Source of the DNA: Kamptonema formosum PCC 10802
GTDB lineage: Bacteria > Cyanobacteriota > Cyanobacteriia > Cyanobacteriales > Oscillatoriaceae
Assembly: GCF_000332335.1 (NCBI RefSeq)
Contig: NZ_KB235948.1
Span: 4,589,492 to 4,653,491, forward strand
Length of the DNA stretch: 64,000 nucleotides
Direction of reading: 5' to 3'
A model generated the notes under the pieces. The model made no database searches and had not been told where the DNA came from. It worked only from the letters and a program-made list of their open reading frames with translations. The translations under genes were made by a program, and so were the position numbers. Shown here in pieces: positions 55,271-64,000 of the stretch (the first letter of the stretch is position 1; each line of letters opens with the position of its first letter).

Positions 55271-58200
55271 TCAGTTCGAAGAGAGTGTGCGGCGCTTAGT
55301 CACCATGCGGAAGGCTTCGATGATGTCGCCCGTGGCCCAGTCGTGGAAATTATCCAAACCAATGCCGCATTCAAAGCCGGCGTTGACTTCTTTGACGTCA
55401 TCTTTGATCCGTCGCAGGGAGTCGAGGGTTCCTTCGTGGATGACACTGCCACCCCGGCGCACCCGAACTTTGCTGTTGCGGACCACCTTGCCATTTTGGA
55501 TGTAGCAGCCGGCCACTGCGCCCTTGCCCGAGGCGAAGACGGCGCGCACTTCTGCTTGACCCAGGGCTTCTTCAACCAGCTCTGGCTCCAGCAGACCTTC
55601 CATCGCGCCTTGGATGTCGTCGAGCAGCTTGTAGATGATGTTGTACTCGCGCACATCCACACCGGCTTGGTCAGCGGCCTGTCGCGCGCCGGAAGCCAGG
55701 GTGGTGCTGAACCCAACGATCACCGCATCGGAAGCGGCTGCCAGATCCACATCTGTTTCGGTGATTTCGCCGGCGGCGGCCAGCAGGACGCGGACTTGCA
55801 CCTCATTTTGAGGCAGCTGCTGGAGGGCTCCCAGGATTGCTTCCACAGACCCTTGGACATCTGCTTTGAGGATGAGGTTGAGTTCTTTGAGCTGGCCTTC
55901 CTTAGCTTGTTGGGAGAGGCCGCTCAGCGTCACCCGGCGAGCTGCCATTGCTTGCTGCAGGCGAGACTGGCGGTTTTCTTCCGAGCGCTGGTCTGCGATG
56001 GCCCGGGCTTCTTTTTCATCGAGGAACACCTCGAAATCGTCGCCGGCTGCCGGCACAGCATTCAAGCCCAAGACTTCCACGGCGAACGAGGGAGTTGCCG
56101 CGTCCACTTTTCGGGCCCGGTCATCGAGCATCGCCCGCACCTTACCGAACGCCGAGCCTGCTACCAGTACGTCGCCCACTTGCAGGGTGCCATTTTGCAC
56201 CAGCAGGGTGGCCACTGGCCCGCGAGCCTTATCCAAGTGGGCTTCGATCACCGTACCTTTTGCAGGCCGGTCGGGGTTGGCGGAGAGCTGTTCCACCTCT
56301 GCCACCAGCAGGATCATTTCCAGGAGGGTGTCGAGGTTTTCGCCCCGGATGGCGCTCACCGGCACCATAATCGTGCTGCCGCCCCACTCTTCCGGCACCA
56401 AACCGTATTCGGTCAGCTCTTGCTTGACCCGCTCTGGCTGGGCTCCTTCTTTATCGATTTTGTTTATGGCCACTACGATGGGCACTTCAGCGGCTTTTGC
56501 GTGGCTGATAGCTTCCACCGTTTGCGGGCGCACCCCGTCATCGGCGGCCACCACCAGCACGGCGATATCTGTCACCCGCGCCCCGCGAGCCCGCATAGCG
56601 GTGAAGGCTTCGTGACCTGGCGTGTCCAGGAATACCACCTGCTCTACCGAGCCATCCTGCTCCACATCCACGTGGTAAGCGCCGATGTGCTGGGTGATGC
56701 CGCCCGCTTCTCCTTGGGCCACTTTTGTTTTGCGAATCGTGTCCAGCAAGGTTGTTTTGCCGTGGTCTACGTGACCCATAATCGTCACCACTGGCGGACG
56801 CAGCTGCAGGTTTTCCATATCTTCCGCATCCAGCATTTCTGTGGTCTTGCGGGCTTCTGACTCTTCTGCGGCTGTGTCCACCTCCACTCCCAGTTCTTTG
56901 GCCACCAGGGTTGAGGTTTCCAGATCCAGCGTTTGGGTGATGTTGACCGCCATTCCTTTGAAGAACAGGAGCTTGACGATATCCGTTTCCGGAACTGCTA
57001 GCTCTTCTGCCAGTTCCCGAACCGTCATGCTGTTCATCAGGACTACCCGGTCTGGGCGCTGTTTCTTTTCTTGCTGTTCGCGGCGGTCGCGGCGAGACAT
57101 TTTGGCCCCTCCCTCACTCTGGCGGGCGGTGCCTGATTTTTTCGCTTTGGCAGCGCTTGCCAGTGCCGGTGCTGCTGCTGCCGGTTTAGCCGCTGCCGGA
57201 CGCACCTTTTGCTTTGCCGGACGGGCGATCGAAAGGCTGACTTGGACTGTTTCGGGCAGTTCGTCCAGATCGCTGACCAAGTCCTCATCGTCCTCTTCAA
57301 TGGGTTTGGTGCGGCGTTTTGCTTTCGTGCCGGCTTTCCCGGCTTTTTCCAGCTCTTGCAGCTCTTCTTCTTCGTCCTCCCGTTTCTTGGCCTTTTTCGG
57401 CGGGCGCGGCGGCGCTGGTTTGGCCAGCAGGGACGGCGTTTCTGACTCTTCCTCTTCTGTTTCTGGCTCCGACACTCCTGGAGCCCTTGCTGCTGGAGGA
57501 GCGTTAGGCCGTATCAGCTGGGGCCGCACCAGTTCTGCGGGCCGCTTAGGTTTAGCCTTAGCTGGCCCCGGGACAGGCGAAACCGCTGTCCCTGCCGCTG
57601 CCACGGCTACTTTCGGCGAGGGAGCGGGTGTTGGGGGGGCCTCTGCTGCTTGAGCCTGTGCCGGAGCGGGCGCGGTCGGTTCTGCCTTTTTCGGTTTGGG
57701 AACTGGCCTATTTTCCTTCCCCTGCGCCGGCGCGCCCGGCGGGGGCGGTGCTGATGGCCTGACTGGAGGTGCCGTCAGTTTTGGCCCTTCTGGAGCCTTA
57801 GCTGCCGGTCTAGCCGGTTTTGGCTCTTTGGGCTGGCTAGGGGGCGGGACTGATTGATCGCTGGCCGGCACGGGCATTGCCTTTTCGGCTTTTTTTTCCG
57901 AGCCTGATTCTGCAGCACCTGCTGTTTCGGATTGGTTGGGTCGAACTGGCCGATTGAGCATTGACGGCTTACTGGTTTGTTGAGGCCGCTTATGGCCCGA
58001 CGGTTGAGGTTGCACTAACACCTGTGGGTTTGCTTCGCTGCCGCTGGCGGGCGACTTGGGGGCGGTTCTGGGTGTGTGTTGACGCACTTCCAGAATCTGC
58101 TGCGGCTTTTGACCTGCTGGCTTTGCGCCTGATTCTGGCTGTTCCGTGCGGCCCTTATGTTTAGCTGGGGCTGACTTGCTGTGAGAGGGGTGGCTGGCTA

Positions 58201-58366
58201 CATATTTTTCTGCGTAGGCGCGAATGCGTTCCGCATCTGCCGAGGCAATCGTGCTGCTGTGGCTTTTGACTGGAATGTTGAGCTGTTCGCAAACTGCCAA
58301 GATGTCTCTGTTATCCAAATTTAATTCCCGTGATAGTTCGTAAATTCTGACTTTGCCGTTGTTCAT
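55271..58366 (-). CDS. infB: Translation initiation factor IF-2
   Basis: A 1031-residue GTPase that places initiator tRNA on the 30S subunit. Residues 1-50 are the IF2-N domain ([20 protein letters not shown]), with a second copy near 440-500 ([20 protein letters not shown]). A long Pro/Ala/Lys-rich linker lies between. The G domain has [16 protein letters not shown] (~529), [15 protein letters not shown] (~578) and NKIDK (~633). Domains II-IV complete the protein. The long linker is usual in cyanobacteria. Part of the rimP-nusA-ylxR-infB block. Confidence 0.97.
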   Translation of the reverse strand: MNNGKVRIYELSRELNLDNRDILAVCEQLNIPVKSHSSTIASADAERIRAYAEKYVASHPSHSKSAPAKHKGRTEQPESGAKPAGQKPQQILEVRQHTPRTAPKSPASGSEANPQVLVQPQPSGHKRPQQTSKPSMLNRPVRPNQSETAGAAESGSEKKAEKAMPVPASDQSVPPPSQPKEPKPARPAAKAPEGPKLTAPPVRPSAPPPPGAPAQGKENRPVPKPKKAEPTAPAPAQAQAAEAPPTPAPSPKVAVAAAGTAVSPVPGPAKAKPKRPAELVRPQLIRPNAPPAARAPGVSEPETEEEESETPSLLAKPAPPRPPKKAKKREDEEEELQELEKAGKAGTKAKRRTKPIEEDDEDLVSDLDELPETVQVSLSIARPAKQKVRPAAAKPAAAAPALASAAKAKKSGTARQSEGGAKMSRRDRREQQEKKQRPDRVVLMNSMTVRELAEELAVPETDIVKLLFFKGMAVNITQTLDLETSTLVAKELGVEVDTAAEESEARKTTEMLDAEDMENLQLRPPVVTIMGHVDHGKTTLLDTIRKTKVAQGEAGGITQHIGAYHVDVEQDGSVEQVVFLDTPGHEAFTAMRARGARVTDIAVLVVAADDGVRPQTVEAISHAKAAEVPIVVAINKIDKEGAQPERVKQELTEYGLVPEEWGGSTIMVPVSAIRGENLDTLLEMILLVAEVEQLSANPDRPAKGTVIEAHLDKARGPVATLLVQNGTLQVGDVLVAGSAFGKVRAMLDDRARKVDAATPSFAVEVLGLNAVPAAGDDFEVFLDEKEARAIADQRSEENRQSRLQQAMAARRVTLSGLSQQAKEGQLKELNLILKADVQGSVEAILGALQQLPQNEVQVRVLLAAAGEITETDVDLAAASDAVIVGFSTTLASGARQAADQAGVDVREYNIIYKLLDDIQGAMEGLLEPELVEEALGQAEVRAVFASGKGAVAGCYIQNGKVVRNSKVRVRRGGSVIHEGTLDSLRRIKDDVKEVNAGFECGIGLDNFHDWATGDIIEAFRMVTKRRTLSSN

Positions 58367-58858
58367 CCACTTTTCCCTCTGCGTACCGACCGATTGTCAC
58401 CCGGTGCCCCACTGTCCTAACGGCGACTGCATCCAGTTGAGGTGTCTCATCTGGTAAGGCGCGTGGCACCGCTGCCCGGGGCGGAGAGGTCTCCGCCCCT
58501 ACTGACAAGGGACGAAAAACGCGCATTTAGTCTGCCGAGGCGAGCCTTTCCCACAAGGAGATCGATCTATCCCCCTGCTGCACTCGCACCTTTCTAATTT
58601 AATCTTGCACAAATCTTTAGGGACTTGTGGGGGGCTTGATTGCCGTTTGGGCGAGCGGTGCTTTTGAGTGGGGTTCTGGCGACGGGCGGCTGAGGGCGTT
58701 GAAGGAGCAGCCAAAGAGCTTGACAGCGCGTGCCCGCCCAAAGCGCTCTCGAAAAGGGGAGCAGGTTGGTGCCACAGACTCTAGAATCTGTGGCTCACAG
58801 CCTGCCTGTCGAGACCGAACGTGTGCGGTTCCGACAAACGTAGCGCAAGGGCTGGCAG
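58367..58858. other. ylxR-infB spacer
   Basis: An unusually long gap for this cluster (492 bases). No gene. An inverted repeat GAGCAGGTTGGTGCCACAGA/TCTAGAATCTGTGGCTCACA surrounds 58760-58800, a possible attenuator or processing hairpin. Confidence 0.4.
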
Positions 58859-59107
58859 CTAGCTGGGCAAGCGCTGCCACAGTTTTTGGTACACCTCGGT
58901 CGGTACGGATGTTTTGAGCGCTCGCCCCAGTCGATTTTTTTTCTGAGCTGCGCTCAAGCAACTCGCTTGAGGGCAAAGGTACGCCGAACGCCCCATGCCT
59001 GTATCTAATTGTAACTGATGGGACGGACAGACTCTTACAACCCGCCAAAATTCTTCTTTATCAGCCACTTTACGGCAACTGATACAGCGACGCATGTTCG
59101 GTTTCAT
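58859..59107 (-). CDS. ylxR: YlxR-family (DUF448) RNA-binding protein
   Basis: An 82-residue protein: MRRCISCRKVADKEEFWRVV, then GMGRSAYLCPQASCLSAAQK and KNRLGRALKT, the basic C/R-rich YlxR fold that binds RNA (in some Firmicutes it binds RNase P RNA). It normally follows nusA and precedes infB, as here. The RRCISC start is well preserved. Confidence 0.93.
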   Translation of the reverse strand: MKPNMRRCISCRKVADKEEFWRVVRVCPSHQLQLDTGMGRSAYLCPQASCLSAAQKKNRLGRALKTSVPTEVYQKLWQRLPS

Positions 59108-59346
59108 CTTTTTTCGGAGGGCGAGGCACCCGCCCTCAAGGGAACCAAGTACGGCTCAAAGCAGGAAAGCCCCCCAAACACGGGTGTTGCGCGCTCGCCC
59201 GGTAAGGGTTTGAGCTGTCTCCCGACGATCGCCCCAAACAAACGAATGGTAGAGCCAAGGGGGGTCACACCGGCCCCTCTCCTGCATTTGAACCCAAGCC
59301 TTAGTGATATTTTAAGCTGCTGCCTGCTTTTTGGAGTGCGGCTCCC

Positions 59347-60645
59347 TTAAGTAAAAACCCTCGTCGAAATGGTTTTGTCGTCAAGAGCAGCCACTGACCG
59401 AGCTTGGCTTGCGGGTTCTTCTTCTGGTTCTTCTGGTTCGTCTTCTTCGGGTTCAGCGAGATCCTCCTCTCCGTAGGCCACCGCTGCGGCGAACTTGCGG
59501 CTTTCCGCTTCAGCATCGTACTTAGCGGTATCTTTGATATCAATCTTCCAGCCGGTGAGGCGGGCTGCCAGACGGACGTTCTGCCCTTCTTTCCCAATGG
59601 CCAAACTGAGTTGGTCTTCAGGGACGAGGACGTGGGCTTGGCGCAGGTCGGGAGCGACTAAGCGCACCTCGTCCACTTTAGCTGGGCTGAGGGCGTTGGC
59701 AATGTAGGTGGCAGGGTCTGGCGACCAGCGGATGACGTCTATTTTTTCGCCTCGCAGCTCATTGACCACCACCTGAATGCGCGATCCCCGCGCTCCTATG
59801 CAAGCTCCCACCGGATCGACATCTCTTTCTAGGGTATCGACGGCTATTTTAGTCCGGGGGCCCACATGACGGGAGGGGGGATTGGCTTCTCGCGCCACCG
59901 CCACAATCCGGACGATCTCATCTTCTATTTCTGGCACCTCGTTGGCAAACAGGTAGACCACTAAACCGGCATCCGCTCTGGAAACGAGCAGTTGCGGTCC
60001 CCGGTGGGGAGTGTCGGAAACTTTTTTCAGGTAAACCTTGAAGGTGGCATTGGCCCGATAGTTGTCGTTGGGCAGCTGTTCCCGCTTGGGCAGTTCGGCT
60101 TCCACCTCTGGCTGGCCAAATCCACTGCTGACGGCCACGATCGCCGATTGGCGCTCAAACCGCAGCACTCTAGCCGGCAGTACAGTTCCTTCCAGGTCTT
60201 GGAACTCTTCTTGAATCAGCCTCCGCTGCTGGTCTCGCAGCTCTTGGGCCAGCACCTGCTTGGTCTGGATGGCAGCCATGCGACCAAAATCTCCCTGATC
60301 TGGGGTGACGTCCAGGATCACCGTGTCCCCTGGCTGCGCCTCAGCCGCCACTTTCCGGACTTCTTCTAGGGCAATTTCATGGTCTTGATTGCTGACTTTA
60401 TCCACTATCGTCTTTGTGGAGAGGATGCGAAACCCTTCCTCTTCTACGTCGAGGTCTACTTCAAAATTGTTGAAGTAGTTTTCATCAAAGTTAGGTTGGT
60501 CGAGGCGCTGGGTGCGCCGGTAGCGCTCGTATCCTTTCAGGAGTGCTTTTCGCAGAGCAGCTCCCACAGCATGTTTGGGTAAATTGCGCTCAGAGCTGAT
60601 GCTGTTGATCATCTCTTTCAGCCCGGGAAGGGGAACCATTGACAT
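59347..60645 (-). CDS. nusA: Transcription termination/antitermination factor NusA
   Basis: A 432-residue RNA polymerase-associated factor. The N-terminal domain (MVPLPGLKEMINSISSERNL...ALRKALLKGYERYRR) is followed by S1 (~135-200), KH1 with GACIGARGSRIQVVVNELRG, and KH2 with EDQLSLAIGKEGQNVRLAAR. The acidic C-terminus (EEDLAEPEEDEPEEPEEEPA) replaces the enterobacterial acidic repeats. ATG at 60645 follows ACGGAGG; the in-frame upstream start at 60693 is less likely. Confidence 0.96.
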   Translation of the reverse strand: MSMVPLPGLKEMINSISSERNLPKHAVGAALRKALLKGYERYRRTQRLDQPNFDENYFNNFEVDLDVEEEGFRILSTKTIVDKVSNQDHEIALEEVRKVAAEAQPGDTVILDVTPDQGDFGRMAAIQTKQVLAQELRDQQRRLIQEEFQDLEGTVLPARVLRFERQSAIVAVSSGFGQPEVEAELPKREQLPNDNYRANATFKVYLKKVSDTPHRGPQLLVSRADAGLVVYLFANEVPEIEDEIVRIVAVAREANPPSRHVGPRTKIAVDTLERDVDPVGACIGARGSRIQVVVNELRGEKIDVIRWSPDPATYIANALSPAKVDEVRLVAPDLRQAHVLVPEDQLSLAIGKEGQNVRLAARLTGWKIDIKDTAKYDAEAESRKFAAAVAYGEEDLAEPEEDEPEEPEEEPASQARSVAALDDKTISTRVFT

Positions 60646-61041
60646 AGAAACAAAAACCTCCGTAAATCTGTTTTCAGTTTGGCGTTTAGCCATCCTCTCT
60701 CACGGGAGCGGGCTATCGTTGCTTGACTGCCGGCGCGCTGGTGACGGTCGTCCGGAGCCGATTGGGAGGACGTGCACTCAGGGCCCCCTGCTTTTTGGGG
60801 CTCGGAGACTCAAGGCGCTTGGACTTCAGACGCCCGAACCGCGACATCCCTTCTGAATTCTGAACCCTAAAGTATAATTCAAAATTCATCCCGCCCAATT
60901 CAAAATTCACTGAATCTCCAAGAGCGCCCCTCACCACCGATCATTTACAATCGCCATTTACGCCCCTTACAGCTGATAGCTAAACGCCGAAAAGCTTGTA
61001 GCTGCTTCTGAGCGCCGCTAGCGCCAGCTGCTAGCTAAAAA
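60646..61041. other. rimP-nusA spacer
   Basis: 396 bases without a gene. A CAGCTGATAGCTAAAC / CAGCTGCTAGCTAAAA pair (~60968-61038) forms a direct repeat. No terminator evident, so readthrough is likely. Confidence 0.4.
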
Positions 61042-61503
61042 TCATCGCCGTTCATTCAGCTTAACGCTGGTAATTAAAGGGCGTGGTATAGCGATGGAGC
61101 GACCTTTTTGGTTGAGGTAAACGGCTGTCTCATCCCGGCGAATCAGTTGCCCTATCCACTCTTTATGCCCTTCGTGAGGCTCAGAAGTTTTGACAGCAAC
61201 GGCAAACCCTTTGAAGGAGATAAATTCGCGATCCGTTGTCAGATCCCGGGATATACCGGGACTAGAAATCTCCAGCACGTAGGCATCGGTAATGATCTCT
61301 GCGGCATCTAATTTTGCCTCCATTGCCCGACTCATCCGCTCGCAGTCATCCAGACTGGTATCTTGCTGGAGGTTGCGGATGTCCACGCGCAGCACCGGCG
61401 GGTTTTGGTTGGTGTGAAAAACCGCTCCGACCACTTCCAACCCGAGAGACTCTGCAATGGGAGTGGCCAGATCGATGATTTGTGGGATCAGGGGATGAGT
61501 CAT
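61042..61503 (-). CDS. rimP: Ribosome maturation factor RimP
   Basis: A 153-residue 30S assembly factor: [80 protein letters not shown] and the SH3-like C-terminal part. ATG at 61503 follows TTGGAGGTGCTTCCC, a strong ribosome site; an in-frame start at 61575 is rejected. First gene of the minus-strand block. Confidence 0.95.
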   Translation of the reverse strand: MTHPLIPQIIDLATPIAESLGLEVVGAVFHTNQNPPVLRVDIRNLQQDTSLDDCERMSRAMEAKLDAAEIITDAYVLEISSPGISRDLTTDREFISFKGFAVAVKTSEPHEGHKEWIGQLIRRDETAVYLNQKGRSIAIPRPLITSVKLNERR

Positions 61504-62555
61504 GGGAAGCACCTCCAACAACAAAAAAAGTGGGCACTGACCCACCTCTTCACTCTGCGACGAACGGAGTGACACGACAAATCGCTATTTGCAGGGCAAC
61601 TCGTACTTTCTCGGACAGTTAACAAAAAGCTGGACAATGCAGGACATGGCCGAACTTGTTGTTTTTCGCACAGGATAAACCCGTACAGGTGAAACTGCTT
61701 TCCACCTCCACACGGTCGCTCACCTCATTAAAAGGCTCGTTTCCGCTTACTTGTCGTGCAACCCACTGATCAAATTATTGCCAACTTCCGCATGCTGTGC
61801 CCAGCAACGGGAGCTCCGGTAGCTTCTGGCAGTGCGGGAATGCCTTAATTGTAGCACTTTTTCCGAGTTGGTCAGAAAAGTACCGAGATATCGCAGATAT
61901 ATCGCCATATCCCCAGTAGCTGCTACGTCTTATTTGTCGCACTTATTATTCTAGCTCATCTCCCGTGCTACTTGCGGGACGGCCACCGCCGCCGCCGGCT
62001 CACCCTCTCCCAACCCGGCCCGTGGCCCGCCAGCCGCTCACGATAAATAATAAGCCACTTCCACTCTCCTCCCTGCCCAAACCCCTTCTCCCCCTGACGC
62101 GCTGAAAGGATTAAAGATTTGTGTCCCAGTGTCCTGGGGGACTGGGGACACGGCAGGGTGGGGGAGCCGGCGGCGGGAGAACGAGCGGGACTTGCCAGTT
62201 GGCACTGGGAAAAACAATCCCACTGGCCCAATCTCCCCCTCCCCAAGCCCATTCGCGCCCCAGCCGCCGCACCCCGTTCTGGCAGACCCACAGGCGGAGA
62301 CTCAAAGACGCCGCTCTGGCGCAACACTTCTACCCTTACCGCACTCCGCTGAATTTATTTATCCTTTATCCTCCAGCACGAGCCCCTAAACGGCCTCTGC
62401 CACCTTTCGGTGAGCCCCAGGAGGAAGCGCATCAGCGGGACAGTTTCCCAGCCCCCACAAGCCGCCCACCCTATCCCAGCGGAAGCCCTAGATAAAAATT
62501 AACAAATAAATCGTTTTTTAGGCTTATTTTACTATTATCTTTTTTCCCTACAGGG
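61504..62555. other. Upstream region of rimP
   Basis: About 1 kb with no supported gene. A perfect-looking hairpin with GTGTCCCAGT and ACTGGGGACAC arms lies at ~62122-62152. The remaining frames are Pro-rich and unconvincing. The operon promoter should lie near 61600-61950 (AT-rich around 61840-61950). Confidence 0.45.
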
Positions 62556-63352
62556 GAGTGTTGCAAAGTAAGATTAGGTGTGCTATAATGGTACTTGTCA
62601 CACGCCTAAAAAGTAGAATTTTATGAATTGTCCACGCTGCAGTTCTGAACCCATCGTTAAAAATGGCCTGACTCATAGGGGGAAGCAAAACTTTAAATGT
62701 AGAGGGCAGATAGGTTGTTCAAAAACCCAGATATCAACCTCTTACAGAAGAAACCAAAGCCTTGATAGATAAGCTTTTCTTAGAGAAAATATCTTTGGCT
62801 GGAATTGCCCGAGTCACGGGAGTGTCTCTCCGGTGGCTGCCATACTATATCAATCAAAAATTTGCCTCAGTTCCCAGACAGGTTCAAGTTAAATTTTAAA
62901 AAATGGGGAGCTAACAATTCAATGCGATGAACTGACGTCATTTGTCGGCCACAAGGGCAACAAACAGTGGATCTGGCTAGCTATTGATGTGTTTACCAAG
63001 GAGATTGTAGTAGTATATATTGGGAGCAGAGATGAAGCCGGTGCTAAAGATATTTGGGATTCTCTCCCACGAGTTTATCTCCAATGCGCTATGAGTTACA
63101 CAGATTTTTGGAGTGCTTATTCCAGAGTTTTTCCTCAAAGCCGGCACAAAGCAGTAGGTAAAAAAACCGGCAATACTTCCTATATAGAATGGTTTAACAA
63201 TGAGGCAAAGAGTGTCAAGATTAGTTAGAAAGACTCTGGCTTTTTCTAAAAAACTCTCGAATCATATTGGGGAATTTGGTATTTTATTCATCATTATAAC
63301 CTTCCTTTACAGAAGTGAACCACATTCCTGTATCCTTACTTTGCAGCACCAC
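62556..63352 (+). mobile_element. IS1-family insertion sequence, decayed
   Basis: ~797 bp bounded by inverted repeats: GAGTGTTGCAAAGTAAG on the left and, read inward from the right, GGTGCTGCAAAGTAAGGAT. The left repeat carries TTGCAA (62561) and TATAAT (62584-62589) 17 bases apart, an internal promoter as in IS1. The transposase inside is broken. Relatives: remnant 50657-51262 and a third end at 63925-64000. Confidence 0.85.
62623..63318 (+). pseudogene. IS1 transposase, several frameshifts
   Basis: ATG at 62623 begins MNCPRCSSEPIVKNGLTHRG, a zinc-finger InsA-type start. Frames then shift: LTEETKALIDKLFLEKISLA, GIARVTGVSLRWLPYYINQK; QCDELTSFVGHKGNKQWIWL, AIDVFTKEIVVVYIGSRDEA, TDFWSAYSRVF (DDE region); VSRLVRKTLAFSKKLSNHIG and IWYFIHHYNLPLQK. 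At least three indels separate these parts, so it cannot make an active transposase even allowing one programmed frameshift. Confidence 0.85.
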
Positions 63353-63477
63353 CTAAGCTAGCGGGCTAGTTTCTGGCGATCCTTTCTTTGCAATAAGCAA
63401 GAATTGTTAAAATTCAACTGGTTAAAACCTTACAGGCTATTAGTTAGCAAGTACCTATTTATCCCTCTTTTGTCACT

Positions 63478-63924
63478 CTAGGCAGAGGAAAAGTAATATT
63501 GCCACTGCTGGCCGTTTACGGAAATGGCCGGTGGAAAGAAATTCATTAGAGAAATTAAGCGAGTCAAGCCTAAAGTTAACTGAGGGATAGGGAAAACCTT
63601 TAACCAAGGCTTGATAAGATTAAAACAGACTAGAGGGAGAAGAATTAAGCGCAGATTGTTCAAAATATTTTTCCAGCCTTCTTTTTCGTCCCATTGCTGA
63701 TGTTGAGGAAATTTTTGGTGAACAGGACTTTGGGGATTCAGGCAAAACCTCGACCCTTTTTGACTAGAGGCAGCATAAAGACTGACCATTAAATAGGCGC
63801 TCTCTACTATTTACCACCATTTTTCAATGTCCTCGTAGTGAGGCGAAAATCCGCCCATCCCAGTTCATTTTTGCTTTCTTTGAATCCATATTCTATCCAA
63901 GTTCGGCTCCCATAAAAATTGCAG
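63478..63924 (-). pseudogene. C-terminal fragment of a different DDE transposase (IS4/IS701-like)
   Basis: On the minus strand, GSRTWIEYGFKESKNELGWA with DFRLT, then after a lost base YEDIEKWW, a TAA, and VESAYLMVSLYAASSQKGSR onward to ~63478. WIEYGFK..KNELGWADFR is characteristic of IS4/IS701-like DDE transposases near their C-terminus. The 5' part is missing because an IS1 end lies at 63925. Family assignment is from memory. Confidence 0.65.
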
Positions 63925-64000
63925 GGAGTGCGGCAAACTAAGGATAGAAAAATGTGGCTTCTTTCTGTAAAGAAAGGTTATAATGATGAATAAAATACCA
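63925..64000 (-). mobile_element. End of a third IS1-family copy
   Basis: GGAGTGCGGCAAACTAAGGAT starts a segment matching the complement of the right end of the 62556 copy through ...GGTTATAATGATGAATAAAA to the window edge. It is inverted relative to that copy, so two IS1 elements flank the IS4/IS701-like fragment. The rest lies outside the window. Confidence 0.75.

Noticed and set aside
55259-57653. 533- and 270-codon plus-strand frames opposite infB
   Set aside because: Antisense to a complete IF-2; translations show no family features.
1-64000. tRNA or rRNA genes
   Set aside because: I looked for T-arm and anticodon-arm patterns and found none convincing; the GTTCGAGTTC in the 21-bp repeat is not part of a cloverleaf.

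Overview
The window is a chromosomal segment of a cyanobacterium. The markers are GlgA1-type glycogen synthase, GuaB3, an m-type thioredoxin, the DUF2997/Ycf35/ferredoxin trio, BioU, Ycf37, a DUF3493 protein, a DUF3038-DUF4335 pair, a low-complexity-tail membrane protein, and pilB-pilT-pilC set head to head with grpE-dnaK-dnaJ. Many dispersed and tandem repeats, decayed insertion sequences and several pseudogenes suggest a large, repeat-rich genome, as in filamentous or colonial forms. The genus cannot be fixed from the sequence. Words around ACCGGCA/TGCCGGT are very common, while the usual cyanobacterial HIP1 octamer (GCGATCGC) is scarce.

Layout. 1-5.4 kb: the 5' part of a minus-strand gene joining two ILEI/FAM3-like domains to FG-GAP repeats, a SWIM zinc-finger protein, two duplicated HTH regulators and a broken 5'-nucleotidase. 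5.6-12.6 kb: glgA, a LOG-family enzyme, trxA, guaB3, a Uma2-family protein and a VOC protein. 12.8-16 kb: small unknown ORFs, a dead PEP-CTERM gene and two tandem paralogous secreted proteins. 16.4-22.6 kb: mutS2, a methyltransferase, DUF3038 and DUF4335. 22.7-31.3 kb: a minisatellite, then a TPR-CHAT protease / small protein / two-TM protein module, a decayed partial duplicate of that module and a YiaA/B-like protein. 31.3-37.2 kb: ferredoxin-ycf35-DUF2997, bioU, hicAB, a TPR protein and an unknown protein. 37.3-49.9 kb: the type IV pilus motor and platform genes facing the chaperone genes, then a TusA-like protein and rsgA. 49.9-54.4 kb: repeat-dominated DNA with an IS1 remnant, ycf37, a DUF3493 protein and an unknown protein. 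54.4-61.5 kb: the minus-strand rimP-nusA-ylxR-infB-membrane protein block. 62.5-64 kb: decayed IS1-family copies around a fragment of another transposase.

How the genes fit together. Most loci are housekeeping: translation and transcription factors, protein folding, pilus assembly, glycogen, purine and biotin metabolism. The accessory interest lies at 23.1-30.6 kb. A large TPR protein with a C-terminal CHAT (caspase-like) peptidase precedes a small acidic protein and an overlapping gene for a coiled-coil, two-TM protein. This layout resembles the CATRA (caspase and TPR repeat associated) conflict systems predicted in multicellular prokaryotes, an assignment made from memory of the architecture. 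The protease gene carries two mutually compensating frameshifts in its near-identical 138-bp repeats, and a partial second copy of the module lies just downstream. The other strong theme is a family of TATAGCAG...CTGCTATA palindromic elements. They look like TA-targeting MITEs: one copy sits inside an IS1 remnant and another cuts off a 5'-nucleotidase gene.
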